Source: Gp22-AA3 sp964384905 (GTDB lineage Bacteria > Acidobacteriota > Polarisedimenticolia > Gp22-AA2). Taken from it: a stretch of 64,000 nucleotides of DNA. Made by a program: the position numbers and the translations under genes. Where the stretch lies: the NCBI GenBank assembly GCA_964384905.1, contig CAYLND010000001.1, positions 1-64,000 on the forward strand, in the 5' to 3' direction. The notes below the pieces were generated by a model. It had not been told where the DNA came from. It saw only the letters and a program-made list of their open reading frames with translations, and made no database searches. Shown piece by piece: positions 41,448 through 50,453 of the stretch. Position 1 is the first letter of the stretch, and each line of letters begins with the position of its first letter.

Positions 41448-44400
41448 CGGGGGGAAGGCGCCCGCGCAGGACCCGCGGAGCCCGGCGGAGCCGGCGTTCG
41501 CACGGCCCAATGCGGATCCTCGTCCTGGGCTCCGGGGCGCTCAAGATCGGCGAAGCGGGGGAGTTCGACTATTCCGGATCCCAGGCGATCAAGGCCCTGA
41601 AGGAGGAGGGTGTCGAAGTGTGGCTGATCAATCCGAACATCGCCACGATCCAGACCTCACCCGGGCTCGCGGATCGCATCTTCCTGCTGCCGGTGACCCC
41701 GCGTTTCGTGACCCAGGTGATCCGGCTCGGGAGGCCCGACGGCATCCTGTTGTCGTTCGGCGGACAGACGGCGCTGAACTGCGGGCTGGCGCTGCACCGG
41801 CAGGGTGTCCTGCGCCGGCATGGCGTCCGGGTTCTCGGCACGCCGATCGCCGCCGTCGAGGCGACCGAGGACCGGGAGCTGTTCGCGCGCCGCCTGAGGG
41901 CCATCAAGGTCCGGGTGCCGCGCAGCGGGGCGGCGCACGACGTCTCCGGGGCGCTCCGTCAGGCCGAGCGCATCGGCTATCCGGTCATGATGCGGACCGC
42001 ATTCACTCTCGGGGGTCGCGGCTCGGGCATCGCCCGGAACGAGGCGGAGCTGCGCCGCATGGCGACCGAGGCCTTCACCACCTCGCCCCAGGTGCTCATC
42101 GAGGAGGACCTGACGGGCTGGAAGGAGATCGAGTACGAGGTGGTGCGCGACTCCGCGGACAACTGCATCACCGTGTGCAACATGGAGAACGTCGACCCGC
42201 TCGGCGTCCACACGGGCGAGTCGATCGTGGTCGCCCCTTCCCAGACGCTCACCGACGAGGAGTACTTTCTCCTCCGGGCGCTTTCCTTCAAGGTCATCCG
42301 ACACTTCGGGATCGTCGGGGAGTGCAACATCCAGTTCGCCCTCGATCCGCGCTCGGACGACTACCGCGTCATCGAGGTGAACGCCCGTCTGTCGCGCTCC
42401 TCGGCCCTGGCCAGCAAGGCGACCGGCTACCCGCTCGCCCGTATCGCCGCCAAGCTGGCGCTGGGTCATCGGCTGCCGGACTTGAAGAACTCGATGAACG
42501 ACACGACGACCGCCTGCTTCGAGCCGGCTCTCGATTACCTCGTGGTGAAGATGCCCAAGTGGGACCTCGAGAAGTTCCGCGGGGCCTCGCACTTCATCGG
42601 CAGCGAGATGAAATCGGTCGGCGAGGTGATGGCGGTCGGCCGCAGCTTCGAGGAGGCGCTGCAGAAAGGCTGCCGAATGCTGGGGGACGGGGTGCGCGGT
42701 CTGGTCGGGAACGATTTCAACATCCGCCAGTCGCTGCAGGACGTCTCGCGGCCGACGCCGCGGCGGGTGTTCGCACTGGCCCAGGCGCTGGCCGTCGGAG
42801 GGACGGTCGCCGAGCTGTCCGGTCGAACCGGGATCGACCCCTGGTTCCTCGAGAAGATGAATCGCATCTGCGCCGTGCGCGAGCGTGTCCTCGCCGCCCG
42901 ACGATCATCGGGCGGGCGGCTTCCCATCGACCTGCTGCGCGAGGCCAAGGAGGCGGGATTCTCCGACGAGCAGATCGCCCACGACGCTGGTGGCAGCGCC
43001 GAGGACGTGGCGCGCCGCCGCAGGGCCGAGGGCCTCGTACCGGTGGTGAAGCAGATCGACACCCTGGCCGCGGAGTGGCCGGTGCGGACGAACTACCTGT
43101 ACCTGACGTACCACGGCACGGAGGACGACCTGATGCCCGGCGAGTCGGAACGCAAGGTGCTGGTCCTCGGCTCGGGTGCCTACCGCATCGGCTCCTCCGT
43201 CGAGTTCGACTGGTGCTGCGTGTCCGCCACGGCGGCGCTGCGCCGGCTCGGATACTCGCCCGTCGTGATCAATTGCAACCCGGAGACGGTATCGACCGAT
43301 TACGACACGGGCCACACGCTCTACTTCGAGGAGCTGACCTTCGAGCGTCTGCACGACGTCTGGACGAAGGAGAGGCCGCTCGGCATCCTGCTCGCCTTCG
43401 GGGGACAGATTCCGAACAATCACGCCCTGGCGTGCGCCGCCGCCGGCATCCCGGTGTTCGGAACGCAGCCGCGCGACATCGATCGGGCGGAGGATCGCCA
43501 CAAGTTCTCCAGCCTTCTCGATCGCCTGGGCGTGCCGCAGCCCGAATGGGCCGAGGTGACGTCGCGACGCGAAGCGGCGCGGTTCGCGCGACGCGTCGGC
43601 TACCCGGTGCTCGTCAGACCATCCTATGTCCTTTCCGGCGCCGCCATGCGGATCGCCTCCGACGCGACCGCCCTGGCCGCCGCGCTCGAGGGCGCGGCGG
43701 AGGTGTCGCGGAAACATCCGGTCGTGATCTCGAAATTCATCGAGGGGGCCAAGGAGCTGGAGGCGGACGCGGTGGCCCTGCGCGGCCGAATGCTCGCGGT
43801 GGCGGTGACCGAGCACGTCGAGAACGCCGGGGTGCATTCGGGCGACGCCACGGTGGTCCTGCCGCCGCAGAAGATCTATCTGGAGACCGTGCGGCGGGTC
43901 CGCGGGATCACCGCCCAGCTGGCACGGGCGCTAAGCATCAGCGGGCCGTTCAACGTGCAGTTCCTGGCGGTCGACAACGAAGTCATGGTCATCGAGTGCA
44001 ACCTGCGCGCCTCGCGATCCTTCCCGTTCATCTCGAAGGTCTGCGGCGTCGATTTCGTGGACCTGGCGACGCGCGCCATGATGGGGGCCGAGGTCCGCCC
44101 GGTTCCTGCCTCGCTGCTCGACCTCGACTACGTCGCAGTCAAGGCGCCGCAATTCTCCTTCTCGCGGATCAAGGGGGCCGACCCGGCGCTGCGCGTCGAG
44201 ATGGCGTCGACGGGGGAAGTCGCCTGCCTCGGAGAGGATCTCCCCGAGGCGTTCCTCAAAGCGATCCTGGCCGCGGGCTTCAGGCTGCCGGAGCGTCGTC
44301 AGGCTCTTCTCACGATCGGATCGCTGCGCGACAAGGCGAGATTCCTGCCGTCGGCGCGCGCCCTGCACGACATGGGCTTCACGCTCTATGCCACGCGCCA

Positions 44401-44890
44401 CACCTCGCGCTTCCTCGAGGACAACCTCGTCCCCAACATCCGCCTCTACAAGATCCACGAGCGGCGCAAGCCGTCACTGCTCGATTACATCACCCCGGAC
44501 CGCCTCGATCTGATCATCAACGTGCCGGCCGGGTACGATCGGCAGGAGCTCACGGATGGATACATCATCCGCCGGCGGGCGACCGACGTGGGAATCCCCT
44601 TGATCACGAATATCCAGCTGGCGGAGCTGTTCGTGAAATCGATCGCGATCAAGGGTTGGGACGATCTGAAGGCCGAGCCGTACGATCGCTACGTGGGCGC
44701 AGTCTCCGCGGTCGAGCGCGCGGGCCCGGCGATCCTGGGTGGCATGCCGATCCGGTCGAAGGGTCGTTCGATCGTCCGTCGCGAGGGCAGCGACGCTCCG
44801 GCCGGGAGCGAAGCCGATGACGCGGGAACCGAAGGGAAACCGCGGCGTCAGGCGACGCCCCGGTCCCCCCGTCAGGCCGTCTTCGCCTGA
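41444..44890 (+). CDS. carB: Carbamoyl-phosphate synthase large chain
   Basis: Two homologous ATP-grasp halves that phosphorylate bicarbonate and carbamate, with a C-terminal allosteric MGS-like domain. The first half starts at RILVLGSGALKIGEAGEFDYSGSQA (about 24-48), the second at KVLVLGSGAYRIGSSVEFDWCCVS (about 572-595). SGALKIGEAGEFDYSG differs from the proteobacterial GPIVIGQACEFDYSG and resembles the form in Bacteroidota and eukaryotic CAD-type enzymes. At 1148 residues it is about 75 longer than usual: roughly 22 basic residues at the N-terminus (ATG 41510 would remove them) and a polar tail of about 60 residues. Its 3' end overlaps the DUF4388 gene by 19 bp. Confidence 0.97.
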   Translation: MTGGRRPRRTRGARRSRRSHGPMRILVLGSGALKIGEAGEFDYSGSQAIKALKEEGVEVWLINPNIATIQTSPGLADRIFLLPVTPRFVTQVIRLGRPDGILLSFGGQTALNCGLALHRQGVLRRHGVRVLGTPIAAVEATEDRELFARRLRAIKVRVPRSGAAHDVSGALRQAERIGYPVMMRTAFTLGGRGSGIARNEAELRRMATEAFTTSPQVLIEEDLTGWKEIEYEVVRDSADNCITVCNMENVDPLGVHTGESIVVAPSQTLTDEEYFLLRALSFKVIRHFGIVGECNIQFALDPRSDDYRVIEVNARLSRSSALASKATGYPLARIAAKLALGHRLPDLKNSMNDTTTACFEPALDYLVVKMPKWDLEKFRGASHFIGSEMKSVGEVMAVGRSFEEALQKGCRMLGDGVRGLVGNDFNIRQSLQDVSRPTPRRVFALAQALAVGGTVAELSGRTGIDPWFLEKMNRICAVRERVLAARRSSGGRLPIDLLREAKEAGFSDEQIAHDAGGSAEDVARRRRAEGLVPVVKQIDTLAAEWPVRTNYLYLTYHGTEDDLMPGESERKVLVLGSGAYRIGSSVEFDWCCVSATAALRRLGYSPVVINCNPETVSTDYDTGHTLYFEELTFERLHDVWTKERPLGILLAFGGQIPNNHALACAAAGIPVFGTQPRDIDRAEDRHKFSSLLDRLGVPQPEWAEVTSRREAARFARRVGYPVLVRPSYVLSGAAMRIASDATALAAALEGAAEVSRKHPVVISKFIEGAKELEADAVALRGRMLAVAVTEHVENAGVHSGDATVVLPPQKIYLETVRRVRGITAQLARALSISGPFNVQFLAVDNEVMVIECNLRASRSFPFISKVCGVDFVDLATRAMMGAEVRPVPASLLDLDYVAVKAPQFSFSRIKGADPALRVEMASTGEVACLGEDLPEAFLKAILAAGFRLPERRQALLTIGSLRDKARFLPSARALHDMGFTLYATRHTSRFLEDNLVPNIRLYKIHERRKPSLLDYITPDRLDLIINVPAGYDRQELTDGYIIRRRATDVGIPLITNIQLAELFVKSIAIKGWDDLKAEPYDRYVGAVSAVERAGPAILGGMPIRSKGRSIVRREGSDAPAGSEADDAGTEGKPRRQATPRSPRQAVFA

Positions 44891-46014
44891 CCCTCGACCA
44901 GATCGATGACGCCCCGCTCGCGCAGCTTCTTGAAGGCGCGCAGCGCGTCCACTTCGCGCAGCGGGCTGATGCTGATGATCGAGCGCAGATCCCAGGAGCC
45001 GTTGACGCGGCTCACGAGGAAGCCCTCCGCGGGGCTCAGATCCAGGCTCGTCAGGGCCTCGAGAGGCTTCTTCAGGACCGGGATCTTCTTGGGCGGCAGG
45101 TAGTGCCTGTAGGCCTTGTCGATGAAATGCTCTTCCGCCACCTGGAGGAGGGCGTTCATCTCCGGATTCTTCCCCGCGCTCCGCCGCGCCTTCTCCAGGA
45201 TCGTCAGGGCTCCTTCCGAGTCGCCGCTCTTGATCAGCTCCTTGGCCGCCTCCATCAGCGCCTGCGGACTGTCCGCCGGGGGGCGCGCCGCCACCGGGGT
45301 GTCGCCGCGGGTGACTTCGAGGTAGCCCTTTTGCACCATGACATAGAGAACCTGACACACGTTGTATTCGGACGCATGTGCCTCGAGGATGATGTCCGCG
45401 AGCGTGCGGCGTCCGTCCACCAGGTCGTACATTCTCTTGGGGAAAGTCCTGGAAGCGATGTCGCGGGGCAGGGCGCTGGCCGTGCGTCGCAGCAGGACGC
45501 CATTGTGAGGGAGGACCTGGCGGATCCGCTTCGACGTGTCGTAACGTCGCAATCCCTCCATCAGGACATCCTCGACCCGGATGGAAATCAGGACCTGGTC
45601 GCCCGGGGGCAGCTCGTTCTCGTGGAATTCGAACTCGGCCTCCGTCCACAGGAAAAGGGAATAGATCGTCTCTTCCGCCTTCATCCGCAGGATCTCGCCG
45701 ACCTTTGCCTCGGACACGAGGCCTTTCTTGACCAGGATGCGTCCGAGCATCACCTTGGTCTGCGCCTGCAGGTCGAACGCGTCCTTGAGCTGCTGCTCGG
45801 TGATGATCCCCTCGCTCAGCATGAACTGGCCCAGGTATTCGCGCGTGTCGTTGCTGGAGGAGCCGATGATCGCGCCGTCCTTGAAATGGATTTTCTTGCG
45901 GAGAGGGTTGTTATGGAGCGAGAGGATGCCGGTCTTCTTCCCCCCTCCGGCCCATTGCAGAAGGTCGGGGAGGGACATCGTCTTGAGATTGCCGGTCAGC
46001 CCCGTGCCGGGCAT
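44872..46014 (-). CDS. DUF4388 (PATAN)-domain protein
   Basis: 380-residue cytosolic protein. The N-terminal DUF4388 domain (about 1-100) reads LTGNLKTMSLPDLLQWAGGGKKTGILSL then KKIHFKDGAIIGSSSND. It continues with a segment like the type II/IV secretion ATPase N-domain (GQFMLSEGIITEQQLKDA, LGRILVKKGLVSEAKVGEIL). The C-terminal half is helical with winged-helix-like parts (DGRRTLADIILEAHASEYNVCQVLYVMVQKGYLEV). Such proteins occur in gliding, pilus or signalling contexts in Deltaproteobacteria-like and Acidobacteria-like genomes; the role here is unknown. ATG 46014 has GAGGA close upstream and starts at the domain; an ATG at 46242 would add 76 residues of no known fold. Confidence 0.85.
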   Translation of the reverse strand: MPGTGLTGNLKTMSLPDLLQWAGGGKKTGILSLHNNPLRKKIHFKDGAIIGSSSNDTREYLGQFMLSEGIITEQQLKDAFDLQAQTKVMLGRILVKKGLVSEAKVGEILRMKAEETIYSLFLWTEAEFEFHENELPPGDQVLISIRVEDVLMEGLRRYDTSKRIRQVLPHNGVLLRRTASALPRDIASRTFPKRMYDLVDGRRTLADIILEAHASEYNVCQVLYVMVQKGYLEVTRGDTPVAARPPADSPQALMEAAKELIKSGDSEGALTILEKARRSAGKNPEMNALLQVAEEHFIDKAYRHYLPPKKIPVLKKPLEALTSLDLSPAEGFLVSRVNGSWDLRSIISISPLREVDALRAFKKLRERGVIDLVEGQAKTA

Positions 46015-46262
46015 CGGTCCTCGCTGGGTACGCCCCGGAGTGTTTGACGAAACGAACCTTCTGCCCCGCCGAAGTGTCATACTTCTGACGGCCCGCCGGC
46101 GGGAGCCCCGGAGACCCTCGTGAATATATGGACCGGTCTCGGCGGATTCAACCGCAGCGATCGACGACACCGATCGCCTCGCCGTGGCGGCAGGACAGCC
46201 GGCGCGCCCTCGCGTTTCTGAAGCATACGCGTCATGAGACACCCGAACGAGGGCGCGAGATC

Positions 46263-47003
46263 ATGGTAAGAGGCGACCCGTCTTCCGATCGCCGGCGGCT
46301 TCTCGAGACGTATCGTGATCCCCTGTTCGTAAGGAGGCATGACCCCGACAGACGGGGCAACAGGTATCTCACCGACAGAAGGTGGCGCGTCATCCGCGCG
46401 GCCCTCGGCCGCCTGGCGGTGGGGAGGGGTGGTGGTCGGTATCTCGAAATCGGATGCGGGGACGGAACCGGGCTCGACCAGGTGGCGAGCGCCGGCCTCG
46501 GCTTCGCGGAAATCGTCGGCGTCGACATCCTGATGGAGCGCAGCGACCGGGCCTCCGCGCGCCGACCCGACGTCCACGTGATCTGCGCCGATGCGACCTG
46601 TCTTCCGTTCTCTTCAGGATCGTTCGACTATCTGGTCCAGTGCATGCTCCTGACCTCGGTCCTCTCGAGCCGGTCCCGGGTGCAGGTGGCTCGCGAGATC
46701 GTGCGGGTGATCCGCCCGGGCGGACACTTTCTCTCCCTCGACCTGCGGTATCCGGCTCTGCCGCGCCGGGGGCGAATCGGTCTGGGACTGGGCCGTCTGA
46801 GGCGCCTCTTCTCCGGAATGTCCCTGGTGACTTCGGACACGCACGTGATCCTGCCTCCGCTGGCCAGACTGCTCGCGGGCAGGGCGCCTATCTGCGATCG
46901 GCTGGCTGCCATCGCCGTGCTGCGGGCCTACAGGCTTGCGGTCTTCGTCCGGCCTGACGTCGATCACCCTCTCAGAGACGGCGAGGCGCGCAGCGGTTCT
47001 TGA
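46263..47003 (+). CDS. Class I SAM-dependent methyltransferase
   Basis: 246-residue Rossmann methyltransferase. SAM motif I is YLEIGCGDGTGLDQV (about 60-74), then EIVGVDILMERSDRA (motif II), VICADATCLPFSSGSFDYLVQCMLLTSVL (post-motif) and IVRVIRPGGHFLSLDLRYP. Among small-molecule or sugar methyltransferases it is of the UbiE/Methyltransf_11 type. ATG 46263 is the best start, although the ribosome-binding site is poor. It opens the glycan region and may methylate a sugar or lipid; the acceptor is unknown. Convergent, 32-bp overlap with the GT2 gene. Confidence 0.83.
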   Translation: MVRGDPSSDRRRLLETYRDPLFVRRHDPDRRGNRYLTDRRWRVIRAALGRLAVGRGGGRYLEIGCGDGTGLDQVASAGLGFAEIVGVDILMERSDRASARRPDVHVICADATCLPFSSGSFDYLVQCMLLTSVLSSRSRVQVAREIVRVIRPGGHFLSLDLRYPALPRRGRIGLGLGRLRRLFSGMSLVTSDTHVILPPLARLLAGRAPICDRLAAIAVLRAYRLAVFVRPDVDHPLRDGEARSGS

Positions 47004-47955
47004 GGTGCGCCAGGGCGTGCACGACGACAGCGGGCGCGAGCGAGACCGCCATCAGCCCGAGCCACTCCCATCCGCGCAGGAGGCCTCGATAGTGCCACAG
47101 GAGACGGCGCGTCGCGCGGCCGTGGCCGGAGACCAGGACGCCCCGCGCCGCTCGCAGCATGCTCCGGCGTCCGTAACGCCGCGCCGCGATGGCCATCGCC
47201 GGCCGCGCGGCCTGCCGGCAGGTGGCCTCCACCTTCGCGAGCGCGGCGGCCATGCTGGGGATCATCCTCGCGGCCTGATTCGTCATGTTGCCGGTGTGCC
47301 GCCGGAGACGGACGAGCGCCTGATCGATGTAGCCGATCGGCCGGCGCACGTAGAGGCGGCTGAAGTATTCGAAGTCTTCGGCACCCCAGAGCGCCTCGTC
47401 GAAGTATCCAGCCTCGTCCAGCACCTCGCGCCGGGCGCAGAGACCGGAGGGAGCGATGGAATAGCCGGGGAGAAGGATCTGACCGAGGGGATCGTCGAGG
47501 ATGACCTCCTCGGCTCCGAAGATCCCCCGAGGGATGAAGGGAGGACCGGCGCCACGGCCGGTGAAGTAGCGCAGGTTGGCGAGGACGAACGCCAGGTCGG
47601 GTCGACGCTCGTGGAACCGCACGGCGCGCTCCACCAGCTGCGGCTCGAGAAGGTCGTCCGCGTCGAGCAACACGATCCATCGTCCACGCGCCGCTCGCAG
47701 TCCGCGATTGCGGGTCGCCGCCAGACCGCCGTGCACCACCCGCAGGAGTCGCACCGGAGCGCTGAACGTCTCGACCCGGGCCGTGGTGTCGTCCTCCGAG
47801 CCGTCATCGACGACGAGGACTTCCAGGTCCCGGAACGTCTGGTCCAGGGCGCTTCGGATCGAATCGGAAATGAACTGGGCGGCGTTGTAGGCGGGAATGA
47901 GCACCGTGACAGCGGGAGCGGTCGCGGCGACGGAGCCCCAGGACGGAGGCGTCAC
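46972..47955 (-). CDS. Family 2 glycosyltransferase
   Basis: GT-A fold glycosyltransferase, 327 residues. Nucleotide-sugar binding: VTVLIPAYNAAQFISDSIRSAL (about 17-38), VLVVDDGSEDDTT, LAATRNRGLRAARGRWIVLLDADDLLEPQLV (DAD motif, about 94-100), and the acceptor-side AEDFEYFSRLY (ED, about 200). The C-terminal 80 residues are basic and hydrophobic and may contact the membrane. GTG 47955 overlaps the flippase stop (GTGA), which fixes the start. Last gene of the thiolase-dehydrogenase-flippase-GT2 operon. Confidence 0.9.
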   Translation of the reverse strand: MTPPSWGSVAATAPAVTVLIPAYNAAQFISDSIRSALDQTFRDLEVLVVDDGSEDDTTARVETFSAPVRLLRVVHGGLAATRNRGLRAARGRWIVLLDADDLLEPQLVERAVRFHERRPDLAFVLANLRYFTGRGAGPPFIPRGIFGAEEVILDDPLGQILLPGYSIAPSGLCARREVLDEAGYFDEALWGAEDFEYFSRLYVRRPIGYIDQALVRLRRHTGNMTNQAARMIPSMAAALAKVEATCRQAARPAMAIAARRYGRRSMLRAARGVLVSGHGRATRRLLWHYRGLLRGWEWLGLMAVSLAPAVVVHALAHLKNRCAPRRL

Positions 47956-49283
47956 GGGAACTCTCCGCCGGCCAGGCGGTCGCGCGAGCGACCACCGCTC
48001 GCCAACCCGCGCAGCGTGCCGATGACCAGCGCGCGGTCGGCCGCCCGAGGCACGAGCAGCTCCGATGCGGTGGTTCCCGTGAGACGGCGATAGAAGCGAA
48101 TCGCAACGACGGTGCTGAGCGCGTAAGCGATGGTGCTCGCGATCGCGGCGCCGCTTGCCCCGTACGGCGGGATCAGCAGGACGTCGAGGACCACCGTGGC
48201 GGAGAGGGAGATCCAGGAGACCATGCTGACCACTCCGGGACGGTTCCGAGCGCCGAAGTCGGCGCTCAGTATCTTGGCCACGGACAGCGCGACGACGCCC
48301 GGGAGCAGGAGAAGGAGCGGGCGCAGTGACGGCCCGAACGGCGCGCCGTACAGCAGTGTCAGGAGGGGGCTGCCGCCGCCGGCCAAAACCAACGCTCCGA
48401 GAAGCGACAGTGGGAACGCCACCCGCGACACGACGCGCGTCGTCTCGCTCGTCCCCCCCCGGGAGCTCGCGAGACGGGGCATCATGACCACCGAAATGCA
48501 GGTCGACAGAATCCATACGGTCTCGGCGAGGCTGACGGCGGCCGAATACAGGCCCAGCGAGGCAGCCCCGGCGAGCCCGTTGACGAACAGCATGTCCAGG
48601 CGATAGTTCAGAAGCTCCGCCAGCCAGCCAATATGGGCCCGCAGGCCGTAATGCAGAGCGAGACGCGGGTACGTCGGGTCGAAGGTCAATCGGCGGCCGA
48701 TGGAAGGCCATCCGAGAACGAATCCTCCCAGGACGCTGCAGTACGAGGCTCCGACGAACAGCGCGCAGAACAGGCGGACGTCCCCGCCCGCGATCAACCC
48801 ACCCGCGGCGAGCAGGACGAGGATCGAGCCGCGCTCGATCAGGTTCAGGATGTTGTAGAGACCGTAATTCTGAAGACCCAGCAACGTGTGGCGCAGCATC
48901 GAAAGAGCGAGAGCGGGCGGAATGCTCCAGGCCGCGAGGGCGACGTAGGACGAGGTGCGAGAATCCCAGGCGCCGGAGAAGTACAGGAGCTCGAACAGCA
49001 GCGTCGAGGCCAGGCCCAGGGGAAGGAGCATCGCGAGCGAGGTTCCGAGCGCTGTGGCGGCGTCCCGCTCGCGCCGCGCGACATAGAAGGCGTTCGCGGG
49101 TCCGACGCCCAGGGTGAGTACGTTGACCGCGAGCGTGGGCACGAGCAGCGCCATGACGTACACGCCCTTCCCTTCGGGACCCAGAAGACGCGCCGTCAGA
49201 ATCCCGGTGAGAAGGAGAATCGCATTCCCAAGGACCGTGGTTCCGATGTTCCCCAGGATGGCACGGGCGAGGCTCACGTTCAC
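47952..49283 (-). CDS. Oligosaccharide flippase family protein (Wzx/MATE-like)
   Basis: Polytopic membrane protein of 443 residues with about 12-14 hydrophobic helices throughout. The N-terminal ILGNIGTTVLGNAILLLTGILTARLLGPEGKGVYVMALLVPTL pattern is the polysaccharide-biosynthesis/Wzx signature. Also LLNYRLDMLFVNGLAGAASLGLYSAAVSLAE and an Arg-rich short tail. Expected to flip lipid-linked oligosaccharide units across the inner membrane. Start ATG 49283 overlaps the acyl-CoA dehydrogenase stop (ATGA); stop overlaps GT2 (GTGA). Confidence 0.9.
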   Translation of the reverse strand: MNVSLARAILGNIGTTVLGNAILLLTGILTARLLGPEGKGVYVMALLVPTLAVNVLTLGVGPANAFYVARRERDAATALGTSLAMLLPLGLASTLLFELLYFSGAWDSRTSSYVALAAWSIPPALALSMLRHTLLGLQNYGLYNILNLIERGSILVLLAAGGLIAGGDVRLFCALFVGASYCSVLGGFVLGWPSIGRRLTFDPTYPRLALHYGLRAHIGWLAELLNYRLDMLFVNGLAGAASLGLYSAAVSLAETVWILSTCISVVMMPRLASSRGGTSETTRVVSRVAFPLSLLGALVLAGGGSPLLTLLYGAPFGPSLRPLLLLLPGVVALSVAKILSADFGARNRPGVVSMVSWISLSATVVLDVLLIPPYGASGAAIASTIAYALSTVVAIRFYRRLTGTTASELLVPRAADRALVIGTLRGLASGGRSRDRLAGGEFP

Positions 49284-50452
49284 GAAAACGCGGAGTGACC
49301 CGTCAGGGCCTCGCCGAGAATGAGGGTGTGGATGTCGTGGGTTCCTTCGTAGGTGTAAACCGCCTCCAGGTTACAGAAGTGGCGGCCCACCTGATACTCA
49401 TCCGTGATGCCGTTGGCCCCCAGGATGTCCCGGGCCAGGCGGGCGCACTCGCGCGCCATCCAGACGTTGTTTCTCTTGCCCATCGAGATCTGCGCCGGCG
49501 TGGCTTTGCCCTCGTCCTTCATCCTTCCAAGACGCAGCGCGAGGAGCTGTGCCTTGGTGATCTCGCTGGCCATCCAGACGAGCTTTTCCTGCTGCAGCTG
49601 GAAGGCCGCGATCGGTTTCTGGAACACGACGCGGGAGCCGGCGTAGGACAGGGCCTCGTCGAAGACCGCCAGGGCCGAGCCGATCCCGCCCCACGCGATC
49701 CCATAGCGGGCCTGATTGAGACACATCAATGCACATTTCAGCCCCGAAGCCTTCGGCAGGAGACTCGCCGAGGAGACCGCGCAATCCTGAAGAGTGATCT
49801 CCGAGGTAACCGAGGCGCGCAGGGAGAACTTGCCAGCGTGATCGCGGGTGGTGAATCCGGGGGTCCCGCGCTCCACAAGGAATCCGCGGATGATCCCGTC
49901 CTCGCACCTGGCCCAGATCAGGGCGACGTCGGCGATCGAGCCCGAGGTGATCCAGGCCTTGGAGCCGTTCAGGACGTAATGATCGCCCCGGCGGCTCGCG
50001 CGCGTGCGCATGGAGCCGGGGTCGCTGCCGGCGTCGGCCTCCGTCAGACCGAAACAGCCGATGATCTCGCCACGCGCCATCGCCGGCAGCCAGCGCTCCT
50101 TCTGCGCGTCCGAGCCAAACGTCAGGATCGGGTACATGCAGAGGGCCCCCTGGACCGAGACGAAGGATCGGAGCCCGCTGTCACCGCGCTCCAGCTCCTG
50201 CATGACGAGACCGTACGCGACATGGTTCAGCCCGGCGCACCCGAATCCGTGGAGATTGGCGCCCAGGAGTCCCAGACGCGCCATCTCGGCCACCAGATCG
50301 CTCGGAAAGCTGCCCTCCCGGAAATGACGCTCGATGATCGGCAGGACGCGGTCATCGACAAAACGTCGGACCATGTCGCGCGTCAGACGCTCCTCCTCGT
50401 TCAGCAGGGCGTCGACGCTCAGGAAATCGAGAGCCTGGAAGGGTCGCGTCAT
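49280..50452 (-). CDS. Acyl-CoA dehydrogenase, glutaryl-CoA dehydrogenase-like
   Basis: FAD enzyme of the acyl-CoA dehydrogenase superfamily, 390 residues. Closest in motif to glutaryl-CoA dehydrogenase: YGLVMQELERGDSGLRSFVSVQGALCMYPI (about 83-112), GCFGLTEADAGSDPGSMRTRA (about 135-155), and the C-terminal TYEGTHDIHTLILGEALTG carrying the catalytic Glu (about 367). Would act in lysine/tryptophan or aromatic acid breakdown, oxidising and decarboxylating glutaryl-CoA to crotonyl-CoA. One base after the thiolase gene and overlapping the flippase start. Confidence 0.9.
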   Translation of the reverse strand: MTRPFQALDFLSVDALLNEEERLTRDMVRRFVDDRVLPIIERHFREGSFPSDLVAEMARLGLLGANLHGFGCAGLNHVAYGLVMQELERGDSGLRSFVSVQGALCMYPILTFGSDAQKERWLPAMARGEIIGCFGLTEADAGSDPGSMRTRASRRGDHYVLNGSKAWITSGSIADVALIWARCEDGIIRGFLVERGTPGFTTRDHAGKFSLRASVTSEITLQDCAVSSASLLPKASGLKCALMCLNQARYGIAWGGIGSALAVFDEALSYAGSRVVFQKPIAAFQLQQEKLVWMASEITKAQLLALRLGRMKDEGKATPAQISMGKRNNVWMARECARLARDILGANGITDEYQVGRHFCNLEAVYTYEGTHDIHTLILGEALTGHSAFS

Positions 50453-50453
50453 T

